Assembly (NCBI RefSeq): GCF_033343995.1
Contig: NZ_CP137573.1
Location: forward strand, 2,389,001-2,453,000
Length of the DNA: 64,000 nucleotides
Reading direction: 5' to 3'
Origin: Streptomyces sp. HUAS YS2
GTDB lineage: Bacteria; Actinomycetota; Actinomycetes; Streptomycetales; Streptomycetaceae
Of the stretch, positions 1-11,839 are shown in pieces. The translations under genes were made by a program, and so were the position numbers. Each line of letters starts with the position of its first letter. The stretch's first letter is position 1. Under the pieces are notes generated by a model, which did not search any database, was not told the DNA's origin, and saw nothing but the letters and a program-made list of their open reading frames with translations.

Positions 1-1501
1 ACTTGTCGACGTCGGGGGTCGACAGGGTCACGCCCAGCGCGCGGCCGCGCGGCACGATCGTCACCTTGCGGACCGGGTCCGCGCCGGGCTGGAGCATGCC
101 GAGGAGCGCGTGCCCGCTCTCGTGGTACGCGGTGCGGCGCCGCTCCTCCTCCGGCATGACGAGCGGGCGCTCCGCACCCAGCTGGACCTTCTCCAGCGCC
201 TCGGAGAGGTCCGTCTGGGTGACCGTGTTCTGGCGGCGCTTGACCGCGAGCAGCGCGGCCTCGTTGGCGAGGTTGGCCAGCTCGGCACCGGTCATGCCGG
301 GGGTGGTGCGGGCCACCTGTGTCAGGTCGACGCTCTCGGCGAGCGGGATCTGGCGGGTGTGGATCCTGAGGATGGCCTCGCGGCCCTCGCGGTCCGGCGA
401 GTGCACGTGCACCACCCGGTCGAAGCGGCCGGGCCGGGTCAGCGCCGGGTCGAGGACATCGGCGCGGTTGGTGGCCGCGAGGACGATGACGCCCTCGGAG
501 CCGGTGAAGCCGTCCATCTCGGTGAGGATCTGGTTGAGCGTCTGCTCCCGCTCGTCGTGGCCGCCCATCCCCGCACCGGCGCCGCGGGCCCGGCCGATGG
601 TGTCGATCTCGTCGATGAAGATGATCGCCGGGGCGACCTTCCGCGCCTCGGCGAACAGCTCACGCACCCGGGACGCGCCCACACCCACGATCATCTCGAT
701 GAACTCGGACGCCGACGCGGAGAAGAACGGCACCCCGGCCTCCCCCGCCACCGCCCGCGCGAGGAGCGTCTTGCCGGTCCCGGGCGGGCCGGCGAGCAGC
801 ACGCCACGGGGCATCTTCGCGCCCATCGCCCGGTACGCGGCGGGGTTCTTGAGGAAGTCGACGACGTCGTTGAGCTCGCCCTCGACCTCGTCGATGCCGG
901 CCACGTCCTCGAAGGTGGTCCGCTTGCCGCCCTCCAGTTCGACGGGTTTGGGCGGCGCCTTGCGGCCGAGCATGCCGCCCGCGCCGCCCATCCCGGCGCT
1001 CATCCGGCGGGCGATGAACACCCACAGCAGGATCAGCAGGAGCATCGGGGCGAGCGAGATCAGCAGGTTGGCGAGGAAGCTGCGCTCCTCGACGACCGGC
1101 TTGGCGGTGACGGTGACGCCCTGCTTGGTCAGCTGGGCCCAGAGGTCGTCGTCGGCGAAGGCCGGCCGCTGCGTCCGGAACTTCGTGTAGTCGCCCTTCT
1201 CGCCGTCGGGCTTGGGCTGCTTGCTCTTCAGCTCGCCCTGGATCGCGTCGCCCTTGGAGTAGATCTTGGTGACGTTCCCGGCGGTGACCTGCTTGTCGAA
1301 CTCGGTGTACGAGATCGTCGGCTCGTCGCCCCGGTTGAAGAACGACAGGGCGATGTTGGCGATGAGGTAGACGATCAGCGCGGTGAGGATGAGTCCGCCC
1401 CAGCCGCCGGGCATCTTCTTCTTCGTCGGCGGGGACGGTGGGGCTCCCTCCGAGCGCCACGGCTGGTCGGTGCGGTCGCGCGGGGGTACGGGATTGGCCA
1501 C
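1..1501 (-). CDS. ftsH: FtsH-family AAA+ zinc metalloprotease (C-terminus beyond window)
   Basis: Membrane-anchored ATP-dependent protease that degrades misfolded membrane and regulatory proteins. The start is a GTG at 1501 (protein begins [10 protein letters not shown]) with GAGGAG just upstream. Two hydrophobic segments lie near residues 33-55 and 137-160. Then come a Walker A motif GPPGTGKT near residue 237, a second region of homology with [15 protein letters not shown] near residue 350, and the zinc site HESGH near residue 460. About 500 residues are visible; the family usually has 640-680, so the end of the protease domain is missing at the window edge. Its place next to ffh and glnD fits the second FtsH paralogue of streptomycetes (SCO5587-like, from memory) rather than the one near folE. 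Confidence 0.95.
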   Translation of the reverse strand, partial: MANPVPPRDRTDQPWRSEGAPPSPPTKKKMPGGWGGLILTALIVYLIANIALSFFNRGDEPTISYTEFDKQVTAGNVTKIYSKGDAIQGELKSKQPKPDGEKGDYTKFRTQRPAFADDDLWAQLTKQGVTVTAKPVVEERSFLANLLISLAPMLLLILLWVFIARRMSAGMGGAGGMLGRKAPPKPVELEGGKRTTFEDVAGIDEVEGELNDVVDFLKNPAAYRAMGAKMPRGVLLAGPPGTGKTLLARAVAGEAGVPFFSASASEFIEMIVGVGASRVRELFAEARKVAPAIIFIDEIDTIGRARGAGAGMGGHDEREQTLNQILTEMDGFTGSEGVIVLAATNRADVLDPALTRPGRFDRVVHVHSPDREGREAILRIHTRQIPLAESVDLTQVARTTPGMTGAELANLANEAALLAVKRRQNTVTQTDLSEALEKVQLGAERPLVMPEEERRRTAYHESGHALLGMLQPGADPVRKVTIVPRGRALGVTLSTPDVDK

Positions 1502-1603
1502 GCTGCTCTCCTCGGGGCGACGACAGGCCCATTATCGAAGAGCAGGACATACGGGGCATTGCGGGTGGGGCAGGGGTGTGAAAGCGGCTCGGGGACATGA
1601 AAA

Positions 1604-1640
1604 GAGGGCCCGGGTGCGTACGCGACGCTCCCGGGCCCTC
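1604..1640 (-). terminator. Terminator after ffh
   Basis: A perfect 11-bp GC stem (1604-1614 with 1630-1640) around a 15-base loop, followed on the minus strand by TTTT. It lies 27 bases past the ffh stop and separates ffh from ftsH. Confidence 0.75.
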
Positions 1641-1666
1641 CCCTCCGGTCCGTGGGACCGGCCGGG

Positions 1667-3217
1667 TCAGCCCATGAACTTCTTGAACTCGTCCGGCAGC
1701 TCGAAGTCCTGAGCCTCCTGGCCCGCCGGCAGGCCGAAGGCGCCGCCCTGCTGGGCATGCTCGCGCTTCGCCGCCGCGGCCTGCTCCTCGGCCTTCCGCT
1801 TCATCGGGTTACCGCTCTTGCGCTTGCCCTTGGCCTGCTTGACCTGCTTCTTCTGCCTGCCGGGGCCGCCGCCCATGCCCGGCATCCCCGGCATGCCGGG
1901 CATGCCGCCGCCCTGGGCCATGCGGGACATCATCTTGCGGGCCTCGAAGAACCGCTCGACCAGGCCCTTGACCGCGCTGACCTCGACACCCGAACCGCGG
2001 GCGATACGGGCGCGGCGCGAGCCGTTGATGATCGTCGGGTCCTGGCGCTCGGCCGGGGTCATCGACTTGATGATGGCGCCGACGCGGTCGACCTCACGCT
2101 CGTCGATGTTGTTGATCTGTTCCTTCATCTGCGCCATGCCGGGCAGCATCCCGAGCAGCTTGGAGATGCTGCCCATCTTGCGGACCTGCTCCATCTGGGC
2201 GAGGAAGTCGTCGAGCGTGAAGTCCTGGCCCTTCTTCGAGGCCAGCTTCGAGGCGACCTTGGCGGCCTCCTCCTGGCTGAAGGTCTGCTCGGCCTTCTCG
2301 ATGAGGGACAGGATGTCGCCCATGCCGAGGATGCGCGACGCCATGCGGTCCGGGTGGAACGCGTCGAAGTCGTCGAGCTTCTCGCCGTTCGAGGCGAACA
2401 TGATCTGCTTGCCGGTGACGTGCGCGATGGAGAGCGCGGCACCACCACGGGCGTCGCCGTCGAGCTTCGACAGCACGACGCCGTCGAAGCCGACGCCGTC
2501 GCGGAAGGCCTCGGCGGTGTTGACCGCGTCCTGACCGATCATGGCGTCGACGACGAAGAGGACCTCGTCGGGGCTGACCACGTCACGGATGTCCGCGGCC
2601 TGCTGCATCATCTCGGCGTCGATGCCGAGGCGGCCGGCGGTGTCGACGATCACGACGTCGAACATCTTGGTGCGCGCGTACTCGATGGAGTCCTTCGCGA
2701 CCTGGACCGGGTCGCCGACGCCGTTGCCCGGCTGCGGGCCGTAGAAGCCGACGCCCGCGCGCTCGGCGACGACGCCGAGCTGGGTGACGGCGTTGGGGCG
2801 CTGGAGGTCACAGGCGACGAGCAGCGGGGTGTGACCCTGGCCCTTGAGCCAGAGACCGAGCTTTCCGGCGAGGGTGGTCTTACCGGCACCCTGGAGACCG
2901 GCGAGCATGATCACGGTCGGCCCGGACTTGGCGAACCGGAGCCGGCGGGTCTCGCCGCCGAGGATGCCGATGAGCTCCTCGTTGACGATCTTGACGACCT
3001 GCTGGCTGGGGTTCAGCGCCTTGGAGACCTCGGCACCGAGGGCCCGCTCCTTGACGCGCGAGATGAAGGAGCGGACGACGGGAAGGGCGACGTCGGCCTC
3101 GAGGAGGGCGATACGGATTTCCCGGGCCGCGCTGTCGATGTCCTGCTCGGAGAGGCGGCCTTTGCCCCGGAGGGACTGGAAAGTCGCGCTGAGGCGGTCG
3201 GAAAGCGTATCGAACAC
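1667..3217 (-). CDS. ffh: Signal recognition particle protein Ffh (SRP54)
   Basis: GTPase that binds signal sequences with 4.5S RNA and delivers ribosomes to FtsY at the membrane. The 516-residue product (start GTG 3217, beginning VFDTLSDRLS, weak GAGGA upstream) has the N domain, then a G domain with GLQGAGKT at 107-114, DTAGR at 192-196 and SKLDGD at about 250. The C-terminal M domain has a methionine-rich tail (GGGMPGMPGMPGMGGG), followed by a lysine-rich end. Upstream in-frame codons to 3325 are possible but do not look like Ffh. The gene follows glnD with a stem-loop between them, so it probably has its own promoter. Confidence 0.96.
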   Translation of the reverse strand: MFDTLSDRLSATFQSLRGKGRLSEQDIDSAAREIRIALLEADVALPVVRSFISRVKERALGAEVSKALNPSQQVVKIVNEELIGILGGETRRLRFAKSGPTVIMLAGLQGAGKTTLAGKLGLWLKGQGHTPLLVACDLQRPNAVTQLGVVAERAGVGFYGPQPGNGVGDPVQVAKDSIEYARTKMFDVVIVDTAGRLGIDAEMMQQAADIRDVVSPDEVLFVVDAMIGQDAVNTAEAFRDGVGFDGVVLSKLDGDARGGAALSIAHVTGKQIMFASNGEKLDDFDAFHPDRMASRILGMGDILSLIEKAEQTFSQEEAAKVASKLASKKGQDFTLDDFLAQMEQVRKMGSISKLLGMLPGMAQMKEQINNIDEREVDRVGAIIKSMTPAERQDPTIINGSRRARIARGSGVEVSAVKGLVERFFEARKMMSRMAQGGGMPGMPGMPGMGGGPGRQKKQVKQAKGKRKSGNPMKRKAEEQAAAAKREHAQQGGAFGLPAGQEAQDFELPDEFKKFMG

Positions 3218-3281
3218 GGTGGTCGCGATCCTCGGGTCGGGGCGGATGGTCGCCACCCAGGGTATCCGGCCCGGAGACGGA

Positions 3282-3318
3282 GCCGCCCTTGCCGGTCGTA
3301 TTCGACCGGAAGGGCGGC
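3282..3318 (-). terminator. Stem-loop after glnD
   Basis: A long hairpin made of a 9-bp and a 7-bp stem with one unpaired base on the 5' arm and a TATT loop. It lies 37 bases beyond the glnD stop. There is no U-run, which is common for GC-rich actinobacterial terminators. Confidence 0.6.
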
Positions 3319-3354
3319 ACTTCACGGGTACGGGCGCCGGGTGCGGGTCCTGCG

Positions 3355-5811
3355 TCAGCGCAGTGCCGTCTCCACGGCCTTCGCCAGATCCACCGCCTCC
3401 TCGTCCGCGAGCCGCGAGCCGTCCGCCCGCGTCACGTACAGGGTGTCGACCGCGTTCGCGCCCAGCGTGGAGACGTGCGCGCTGCGCACCCGTACGCCCG
3501 CGCCCTCCAGCGCGCGGCCGATGCGGTGCAGCAGGCCGGGGGCGTCCTGGGCACGGACCTCGATGACCGTGGCGTGGTGGGAGGCGGCGGGGGCCACCGT
3601 GACCCTCGGCGGCGGGGCCTGGAGGCCGCGCCGCCTCGGGTAGGCGGCCTCGCGCTCGGCGAGCCGGGCGGGGACGTCCAGGGAGCCGTCCAGGGCGCGG
3701 AGCAGGTCGGCGCGGAGCCGGGCGGCCTGCGGCAGGGAGCCGTACTCGGCCGCGACCCGCCAGCTGAGCACCAGGACGGCCGTGGCGTCGCCGCCCAGCT
3801 CGGTCGGCAGCTCCACGGAGCGCAGGTCCGCGGCGCGGACGGTCAGCCGGTGCAGGGCGAGGACGCCCGCGGCGGCGGGCAGCACGCCGGGCTGGTCGGG
3901 CAGGGCGATCAGCAGTTCGACGCCGACCGGCTCGGGTTCGTCGGACTTCTCGGCGGCCGGTTCCGGCTGGGTGTGCAGGGCGAGCACCGGCTCCCCCGTG
4001 CGCAGCGCCTCGATGGCGAGGCGTTCCTGCTCGGCGCTGGGCGCGGCCGGCTCGGGTTCCGGGGCCGGTTCGCCGGCCAGCACGCCGGCGACCCGTTTGA
4101 CCAGGTCGGCGACGAGCGAGCCCCGCCAGGAGGACCAGGCGGCGGGCCCGGTGGCCAGCGCGTCGGCCTCGGTGAGGGCGTGCAGGAGTTCCAGCGTGGG
4201 GAGGGTACCGACGGCCCGGGCGACGGACGCGACGGTGGCGGGGTCGTCCAGGTCGCGCCGGGTGGCGGTCTCGATGAGCAGCAGGTGGTGCCGTACGACG
4301 GTGGCGATGACGCCCACGTCGGCGCGGTCGAAGCCGATCCGGGCGGCGACGTCGCGGGCGATGGTCTCGCCGGCGACGGAGTGGTCGCCGGGCCAGCCCT
4401 TGCCGATGTCGTGCAGCAGGGCGGCGACCAGCAGCAGGTCGGGGCGGCCGACGCGGCGGGTCAGGGAGGAGGCGCGGACGGCGGTCTCGACGAGGTGGCG
4501 GTCGACGGTCCAGGTGTGGACGGGGTTGCGCTGGGGCCGGCAGCGGACGCGTTCCCAGTCGGGCAGCAGCCGGGTGATCAGGCCCTCGGCCTCCAGGGCC
4601 TCCCAGACGGGCACGGTGGACTCGCCGGCGCCGAGCAGGGTGACGAGTTCCTCGCGGGCCTCGGCGGGCCAGGGCACCGGCAGCGGCTGGGCCGCGGCGG
4701 CGAGCCGGCGGACGGCGTGCAGCGAGACCGGCAGCCCGGACTGGGCCGCCGCGGCGGCGGCGCGCAGCGGCAGCACCGGGTCGCGTTCGGGTTTGGCGGT
4801 GCGGGCGAGGACGGCCTCGCCGTCCATCTCGACGACGCCCTCGGCGAGCGGAGTCCGCTCGACGGGCGGTTTCCCGGCGCCGCCGCGGCCGAGGAGGCCG
4901 CGGAACCGGGGCCGGGCGGAGCGGGCCTTGAGGACCCGGTTGACCTCGCGCCAGGTGACGTCGGAGGCGTACGAGACGACGCGGGCGGCCTCGTACACCT
5001 CGCGCAGCAGGGTGTCGGCGTCGAGCAGGCCGAGTTCCTCGGCGACGGCGTCCTGTTCCTGGAGGGCGAGCCGGTCGGTGGCCCGGCCGGTGGCCAGGTG
5101 CAGGGCGTCGCGGGCGTCGAGGAGGCGGCGGCGGGCCGGGTCGAGGCCTTCGCGGGGGGCGTCGGCGAGCCAGGAGGCGGCGACGGCGCGCAGCGCGGTG
5201 GCGTCCCGCAGGCCGCCGCGGGCCTCCTTGAGGTCGGGTTCCAGGAGGAACTGGAGCTCGCCCATCCGTTCGGCCCGCTCGCGGCAGAGCGCGTCGAGTT
5301 CGGGGAGCCGCTTGGGGGCCTGGTTGCGCCAGTCGGCGAGCACGGCGGTGCGCAGTCCGCCGGCCAGGGCGAGGTCGCCGGCGACGGGCCGGGCGTCGAG
5401 GAGGCCGAGCTGGACCTTCAGGTCCTCGCCGGCGGTCTTCCGGGCCTCGGCGGGGGTGCGGACGGAGTGGTCGAGGGCGAGGCCGAGGTCCCAGACCGGG
5501 TACCAGATCCGGTCGGCGAGGGCGGCGATCGCGCCCGGGTCGGCGCTGCCGTCGTGCAGGAGGAGCAGGTCGAGGTCGCTGCGCGGGGAGAGTTCCCCGC
5601 GTCCGTAGCCGCCGACGGCGACGAGCGCCGCCCCGCGCGGCGGTCCGGCGGCGGCGAACAGGGCGGCCAGCCAGTCGTCGGTGAGCCTGGCCAGGGCGGA
5701 ACGGCGCGGCGGCCCGGACCGCGCCTTCTCACCGAGAAGGCGCAGCCGGGCCGCCGCGTAACTGCTGGGTCCCGAGTCGTCCGCTTGCGTACTCACTTCG
5801 AGGCTCGTCAC
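3355..5811 (-). CDS. glnD: PII nucleotidyltransferase GlnD
   Basis: Senses glutamine and modifies or de-modifies the PII protein GlnK. In S. coelicolor the modification is reported to be adenylylation rather than uridylylation. The start is the GTG at 5811, with AGGAG seven bases upstream, giving 818 residues, a normal length. The N-terminal nucleotidyltransferase site shows GGYGRGELSPRSDLDLLLLH; an HD domain shows LLHDIGKGWPGDHS; two ACT-type regions lie in the last 200 residues (around LIALPDQPGVLPAAAGVLA and VRAQDAPGLLHRIGRALEG). It is the last gene of amtB-glnK-glnD; the gap to glnK is only 22 bases. Confidence 0.96.
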   Translation of the reverse strand: MTSLEVSTQADDSGPSSYAAARLRLLGEKARSGPPRRSALARLTDDWLAALFAAAGPPRGAALVAVGGYGRGELSPRSDLDLLLLHDGSADPGAIAALADRIWYPVWDLGLALDHSVRTPAEARKTAGEDLKVQLGLLDARPVAGDLALAGGLRTAVLADWRNQAPKRLPELDALCRERAERMGELQFLLEPDLKEARGGLRDATALRAVAASWLADAPREGLDPARRRLLDARDALHLATGRATDRLALQEQDAVAEELGLLDADTLLREVYEAARVVSYASDVTWREVNRVLKARSARPRFRGLLGRGGAGKPPVERTPLAEGVVEMDGEAVLARTAKPERDPVLPLRAAAAAAQSGLPVSLHAVRRLAAAAQPLPVPWPAEAREELVTLLGAGESTVPVWEALEAEGLITRLLPDWERVRCRPQRNPVHTWTVDRHLVETAVRASSLTRRVGRPDLLLVAALLHDIGKGWPGDHSVAGETIARDVAARIGFDRADVGVIATVVRHHLLLIETATRRDLDDPATVASVARAVGTLPTLELLHALTEADALATGPAAWSSWRGSLVADLVKRVAGVLAGEPAPEPEPAAPSAEQERLAIEALRTGEPVLALHTQPEPAAEKSDEPEPVGVELLIALPDQPGVLPAAAGVLALHRLTVRAADLRSVELPTELGGDATAVLVLSWRVAAEYGSLPQAARLRADLLRALDGSLDVPARLAEREAAYPRRRGLQAPPPRVTVAPAASHHATVIEVRAQDAPGLLHRIGRALEGAGVRVRSAHVSTLGANAVDTLYVTRADGSRLADEEAVDLAKAVETALR

Positions 5812-5833
5812 CCTGCGGCTCCTTTGCTCGTGC

Positions 5834-7693
<1,860 letters not shown>

Positions 7694-7838
7694 TCACGGA
7701 GATGTAACGGACTTCTCCTCCGCGCAGGGGCGCGGGGGTGCCGGAAAGCAATCCGGCCGCGCCGGGAACCCTGATACCTGGCGGCGGGGGAGCCGAGTCG
7801 GGCAATGAGGGTCGTACGGCGCGGCCGGAGCCTGGGGT

Positions 7839-7856
7839 GTCCCCCGTACGGGGGAC
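7839..7856 (-). terminator. Palindrome after nsdA
   Basis: A perfect 18-base palindrome (GTCCCCCGT and its complement) directly abuts the nsdA stop codon. It is probably a terminator, although a perfect palindrome leaves only a tight loop and no U-run follows. Confidence 0.5.
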
Positions 7857-7857
7857 G

Positions 7858-9357
7858 TCAGACCGCTTCGGCGGTCTCGGGCAGGAGCTGGGTGAGCCGG
7901 TCGGTGAGCTGGACGACCTCGGCGACGTCGCCGAAGTCGCGGGCAGCCGTGTCGACCGTCTTTCGGAGTCGGGTGTTGACGCGCTCGGAGCGGACGCTGC
8001 GGGCGACCCGCAGGGCCTTCTCGGCGAGGGCGACGGACTGTTCCGGCTCGCGCTTGAGGAGGTGCACGGTCGCCATGCCGACGAGGTTGAGTGCGTACGA
8101 CCGCTGGTGCTCGGGGTCCTTCTCGAAGAGTTCGACGGCCCGCTGCATGACGGGTTCGGCGAGGGAGGCGTACGTCGGGGAGCGGCCGGCGACGTAGGCG
8201 AGGTCGCGGTACGAGTGCGAGTTCTCGCCGTTGAGTTCGGCCTCGGAGAAGAAGCGGATCCAGTCGGGCTCGGGCTCGCCGTCGAGGCCGACGTCGGCGA
8301 AGGTGTCCTCGGCCATGCGGACCGCGCGCTTGCACTTGCTGGGCTGGCCCATGTTGGCGTAGGCCCGGGCCTCCATCGCATACAGCATGGCCTGGGTGCG
8401 CGGGGTGGCGCAGTCGCGACTGCCGTACTGGGCGAGGTGGATGAGCTCCAGGGCGTCGTCGGCCCGGCCGAGGTGGATCATCTGGCGGCTCATGGAGGAG
8501 AGGATGTACGAGCCGAGGGGCTTGTCGCCGGCCTCCTTGGCGGCGTGCAGGGCGAGCACGAAGTACTTCTGGGCGGTGGGCTGGAGGCCCACGTCGTAGC
8601 TCATCCACCCGGCGAGTTCGGCGAGTTCGGCCGCGCAGCGGAAGAGGCGGCGGGACGTGGCGCTGGGTTGCGGCTCCTGGAGCAGGTCGGTGACCTCGTG
8701 GAGCTGGCCGACGACCGCCTTGCGGCGCAGTCCGCCGCCGCACTGGGCGTCCCACTGGCGGAACATGACCGTGGTGGATTCCAGCAGGTCGAGTTCGGGC
8801 TGGGAGAGCCGGGAGGGCCGGCCGGAGGAGGCGGCCGGTTCGGCGGGGCCGAGTTCGCCGGTGGGGGTGGGCACCAGCCAGCGCTGCATGGGTTCGATGA
8901 GCGCGGGGCCGGCGGCCAGGGTGAGGGAGCTGCCGAGGAAGCCGCGCCGGGCGAGCATCAGGTCGCTGCGGGAGAACTCGCTGAGCAGGGAGACGGTCTG
9001 CGGGCCGGCCCACGGGAGGTCGACACCGGAGACGGAGGGCGACTGGTGGGCGGTGCGCAGCCCGAGGTCCTCGACGGCGACGACGGAACCGAAGCGCTCG
9101 GAGAACAGCTCGGACAGGATCCGCGGGATCGGCTCGCGCGGCTGCTCCCCGTCCAGCCAGCGGCGGACCCGGGAGGTGTCGGTGCTGATGTGGTGCGCGC
9201 CCATCTGGCGTGCCCTGCGGTTCACCTGCCGCGCCAGCTCGCCCTTCGACCAGCCGCTGCGCACGAACCACGAGCTCAGCTGCTCGTTGGGGCGCTTGCC
9301 GGCAGTCGTACCGTCTGCGCCGTTGCCGCCCACTGGAACGCCCCCATCCATATTCAT
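7858..9357 (-). CDS. nsdA: NsdA, negative regulator of differentiation and antibiotic production
   Basis: NsdA (SCO5582 in S. coelicolor) represses sporulation and antibiotic production; its biochemical role is not settled. The N-terminal part (GWSKGELARQVNRRARQ, then DTSRVRRWLDGEQPREPIP) resembles an XRE-type DNA-binding fold. The C-terminal 300 residues are helical and TPR-like (AAELAELAGWMSYDVGLQPT, ALELIHLAQYG, AMEARAYANMGQPSKCKRAV). The ATG at 9357 gives 499 residues, close to the known 500; an ATG at 9351 has a better-placed AAGGG. A twin-arginine run (ARRGFLGSSLTLAAG) sits inside the protein and is not an export signal at that position. Divergent from the primase-like gene. Confidence 0.88.
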   Translation of the reverse strand: MNMDGGVPVGGNGADGTTAGKRPNEQLSSWFVRSGWSKGELARQVNRRARQMGAHHISTDTSRVRRWLDGEQPREPIPRILSELFSERFGSVVAVEDLGLRTAHQSPSVSGVDLPWAGPQTVSLLSEFSRSDLMLARRGFLGSSLTLAAGPALIEPMQRWLVPTPTGELGPAEPAASSGRPSRLSQPELDLLESTTVMFRQWDAQCGGGLRRKAVVGQLHEVTDLLQEPQPSATSRRLFRCAAELAELAGWMSYDVGLQPTAQKYFVLALHAAKEAGDKPLGSYILSSMSRQMIHLGRADDALELIHLAQYGSRDCATPRTQAMLYAMEARAYANMGQPSKCKRAVRMAEDTFADVGLDGEPEPDWIRFFSEAELNGENSHSYRDLAYVAGRSPTYASLAEPVMQRAVELFEKDPEHQRSYALNLVGMATVHLLKREPEQSVALAEKALRVARSVRSERVNTRLRKTVDTAARDFGDVAEVVQLTDRLTQLLPETAEAV

Positions 9358-9782
9358 GCCCTTGGTGCCCTTGTCGCGTGAACTCCCCACAGGATGCCGT
9401 GAATCACAGCTCCCGTCCGGGGGTCGTACCCCTTCGAACAGGAAACCGGCTTGCCTCCGGCATACCCACGAGAGCGACCAATCCCTGAGTTCGTGTACCG
9501 AAAGTAATCCTACGATCACCCCCTCGGCCATGGCGATTCAAGAAACGCCACCATTCGCCACCCCTACGGGGGAACCCGCCGCCCACGGAACGCGATTCAC
9601 TTGACATGCGACGATCCGGGGTCGATGCACGGTTGCGCACGGCGGCGTGCGCCAGGCATCGCACCACCCCTCCCGTTTCCGCGCGCCACGTCACCCGGAC
9701 GAGTCCGGGCCCGGACGCGACGGAGCGTCACAGGGGCACTCCGGCTCGTAACCACCGGCGAGTTCGACCCGTTGGAGGGGGC

Positions 9783-10436
9783 ATGGGCTTCACGATCGGC
9801 GGCATTCGTGAGATGCGGTCCGGCTCACGGCGGCGCGGCCGCACCACAGAGTGCACAGCGGTGGCCGAGTACACCGGACTGTGGGGATGGGACGTCGTCC
9901 CGGGGGCGCGGGCCGCGTCCGGCAGGTGCTCCTGCGGCGATCCCACATGTACGGCGCCGGGGGCGCATCCGCTCCCGTACGCACCGGCGGTCCCGGCGGG
10001 CGCGGGCCTGGACGACGCGACCAAGGCATGGTCGGAGTATCCCGGGGCGGCGCTGCTGCTGCCGGTGGGACGGTCCTTCGACGTGATCGAGGTGGCCGAG
10101 GCGGCCGGCCGCCGGGCTCTGGTCCGGCTGGAGCGGATGGGTCTCCCGCTGGGGCCGGTCTGTGTGACGCCGACCGGGCGGGCGCAGTTCTTCGTCGCGC
10201 CGGGCGCCGCGGTGGAGCTGCCGCAGCTGCTGTACCGAATGGGCTGGGACGACGCCGGCCTGGACCTGCACGGCCTCGGCGGGGGCACGCACATCACGGC
10301 GCCGCCGTCGGACCTGGGCGGCCTCGGTCCGGTGCGCTGGCTGCGACCGCCCGCCCTGGACACGGCGGGCACGCCGCCGCAGGCGCGGCTGCTGGTGGGC
10401 ACGCTGGCGTACATCTGCCACCGCAGCCACGCATAG
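9783..10436 (+). CDS. Bifunctional DNA primase/polymerase-domain protein (stand-alone)
   Basis: A 217-residue protein of the prim-pol N-terminal domain family. Members in plasmids and phages prime and extend DNA, but the function of this short chromosomal streptomycete version is unknown. The ATG at 9783 has GGAGGGGGC directly upstream. Visible features include CSCGDPTCTAPGAHPLPYAP, typical of the family's cysteine-containing front, and WSEYPGAALLLPVGRSFDVI. The helicase part found in larger homologues is absent, and I do not see a clear acidic catalytic triad. Next to nsdA, divergent. Confidence 0.75.
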   Translation: MGFTIGGIREMRSGSRRRGRTTECTAVAEYTGLWGWDVVPGARAASGRCSCGDPTCTAPGAHPLPYAPAVPAGAGLDDATKAWSEYPGAALLLPVGRSFDVIEVAEAAGRRALVRLERMGLPLGPVCVTPTGRAQFFVAPGAAVELPQLLYRMGWDDAGLDLHGLGGGTHITAPPSDLGGLGPVRWLRPPALDTAGTPPQARLLVGTLAYICHRSHA

Positions 10437-10451
10437 AACACGGAGAGACGC

Positions 10452-10482
10452 GAAGGGCCCCGCCGTTGTGGCGGGGCCCTTC
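10452..10482. terminator. Bidirectional terminator between primase-like gene and ftsY
   Basis: A perfect 13-bp stem (10452-10464 with 10470-10482) with a 5-base loop GTTGT. It lies between two converging genes, 15 bases from the plus-strand stop and 20 from the ftsY stop. Confidence 0.85.
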
Positions 10483-10502
10483 TCCTGTCTCGTCCGCGGG
10501 CG

Positions 10503-11714
10503 TCAGTCGCCGATCAGGGCGTCGACGAAGGCGCCGGGCTCGAACGGGGCCAGGTCGTCCGGACCCTCACCCAGGCCGATCAGCTTGACCGGGACGCCGA
10601 GTTCGCGCTGGACCGCGACGACGATGCCACCCTTGGCGGTGCCGTCGAGCTTGGTGAGCACGATGCCGGTGATGTCGACGACCTCGGCGAAGACGCGGGC
10701 CTGGATCAGGCCGTTCTGGCCGGTGGTGGCGTCGAGGACGAGAAGCACCTCGTCCAGCGGACCGTGCTTCTCGACGACCCGCTTGACCTTGCCGAGCTCG
10801 TCCATGAGACCGGTCTTGGTGTGCAGCCGGCCGGCGGTGTCGATGAGGACGACGTCGGCGTTCTCGGCGATGCCCTCCTTGACCGCGTCGTACGCGATCG
10901 ACGCCGGGTCGCCGCCCTCGGGACCGCGCACGGTCCGGGCGCCGACGCGCTCGCCCCAGGTCTGGAGCTGGTCTGCGGCGGCCGCACGGAAGGTGTCGGC
11001 GGCGCCGAGGACGACGGACTTGCCGTCGGCGACGAGGACCCGGGCGAGCTTGCCGGTGGTGGTGGTCTTGCCGGTGCCGTTGACGCCGACGACCATCACG
11101 ACGCCCGGGGTGCCCGGGTCGCTCTCGGTCTTCACCGAGCGGTCGAAGTCGGTGCCGACGAGGGCGACCAGCTCCTCGCGGAGCAGGGTGCGCAGCTCCT
11201 CGGGGGTGCGGGTGCCGAGGACCTTCACGCGCTCGCGGAGCCGGTCGACCAGCTCGGTGGTGGGGGCGACGCCGACGTCGGCGGTGAGGAGGGTCTCCTC
11301 GATCTCCTCCCACGTGTCCTCGTCGAGGTGCTCGCGGGACAGCAGCGTGAGCAGCCCCTTGCCGAGCGAGTTCTGCGAGCGGGCGAGCCGGGCGCGGAGC
11401 CGGACGAGACGCCCGGCGGTCGGCTCGGGCACCTCGATCTCGGGCGCGGCCTCGGCGAGCGGCTCCTCGACGACCGGGGCCTCGGCCTCGGCGGCCGGGA
11501 GGCCGACCTCCTCGATGGTGCGGCGTGGTTCTTCCCGCGGCGCCTCCGCCTCTTCGCCGACGTGCGGTTCGGCGGGCGGGGCGGTGATGGTCGGCGTGGC
11601 GGACGGCGGCTCGGCCGGCGGCAGCTGCTTCTTCTTGCGACCGCTGATCACGAGCCCGCTGGTCACGGCGACCGCGACGACCAGAGCGATGACTACAGCA
11701 AGGATGATTTCCAT
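10503..11714 (-). CDS. ftsY: SRP receptor GTPase FtsY
   Basis: Membrane receptor for the SRP; its GTPase pairs with that of Ffh. Start ATG 11714 (MEIILAVVIALVVAVAVTSG), 403 residues. Residues 1-25 form a transmembrane anchor, typical of actinobacterial FtsY, followed by an acidic, proline-rich linker to about residue 100. The NG domain carries GVNGTGKTTTTGKLA from about 211, DTAGRLHTK near 292 and TKLDGTAKGG near 352. An alternative start seven codons upstream is less likely because it would put polar residues before the anchor. Transcribed alone, towards the terminator it shares with the primase-like gene. Confidence 0.96.
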   Translation of the reverse strand: MEIILAVVIALVVAVAVTSGLVISGRKKKQLPPAEPPSATPTITAPPAEPHVGEEAEAPREEPRRTIEEVGLPAAEAEAPVVEEPLAEAAPEIEVPEPTAGRLVRLRARLARSQNSLGKGLLTLLSREHLDEDTWEEIEETLLTADVGVAPTTELVDRLRERVKVLGTRTPEELRTLLREELVALVGTDFDRSVKTESDPGTPGVVMVVGVNGTGKTTTTGKLARVLVADGKSVVLGAADTFRAAAADQLQTWGERVGARTVRGPEGGDPASIAYDAVKEGIAENADVVLIDTAGRLHTKTGLMDELGKVKRVVEKHGPLDEVLLVLDATTGQNGLIQARVFAEVVDITGIVLTKLDGTAKGGIVVAVQRELGVPVKLIGLGEGPDDLAPFEPGAFVDALIGD

Positions 11715-11839
11715 AACCCGACCAGTATCAGCCACGGGCGGACGGAACGCGGCGTGCGACAGCCGTTTCCATCTGACGCCACGTCAGCTAAGGTCCCCCT
11801 CCACGAAGCGCACCGGCCGCCCACCGCGGAGGGGAACCC

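Noticed and set aside
3218-3325. N-terminal extension of Ffh to the ATG at 3325
   Set aside because: The extra 36 residues do not resemble Ffh, and the terminator of glnD would lie inside it.
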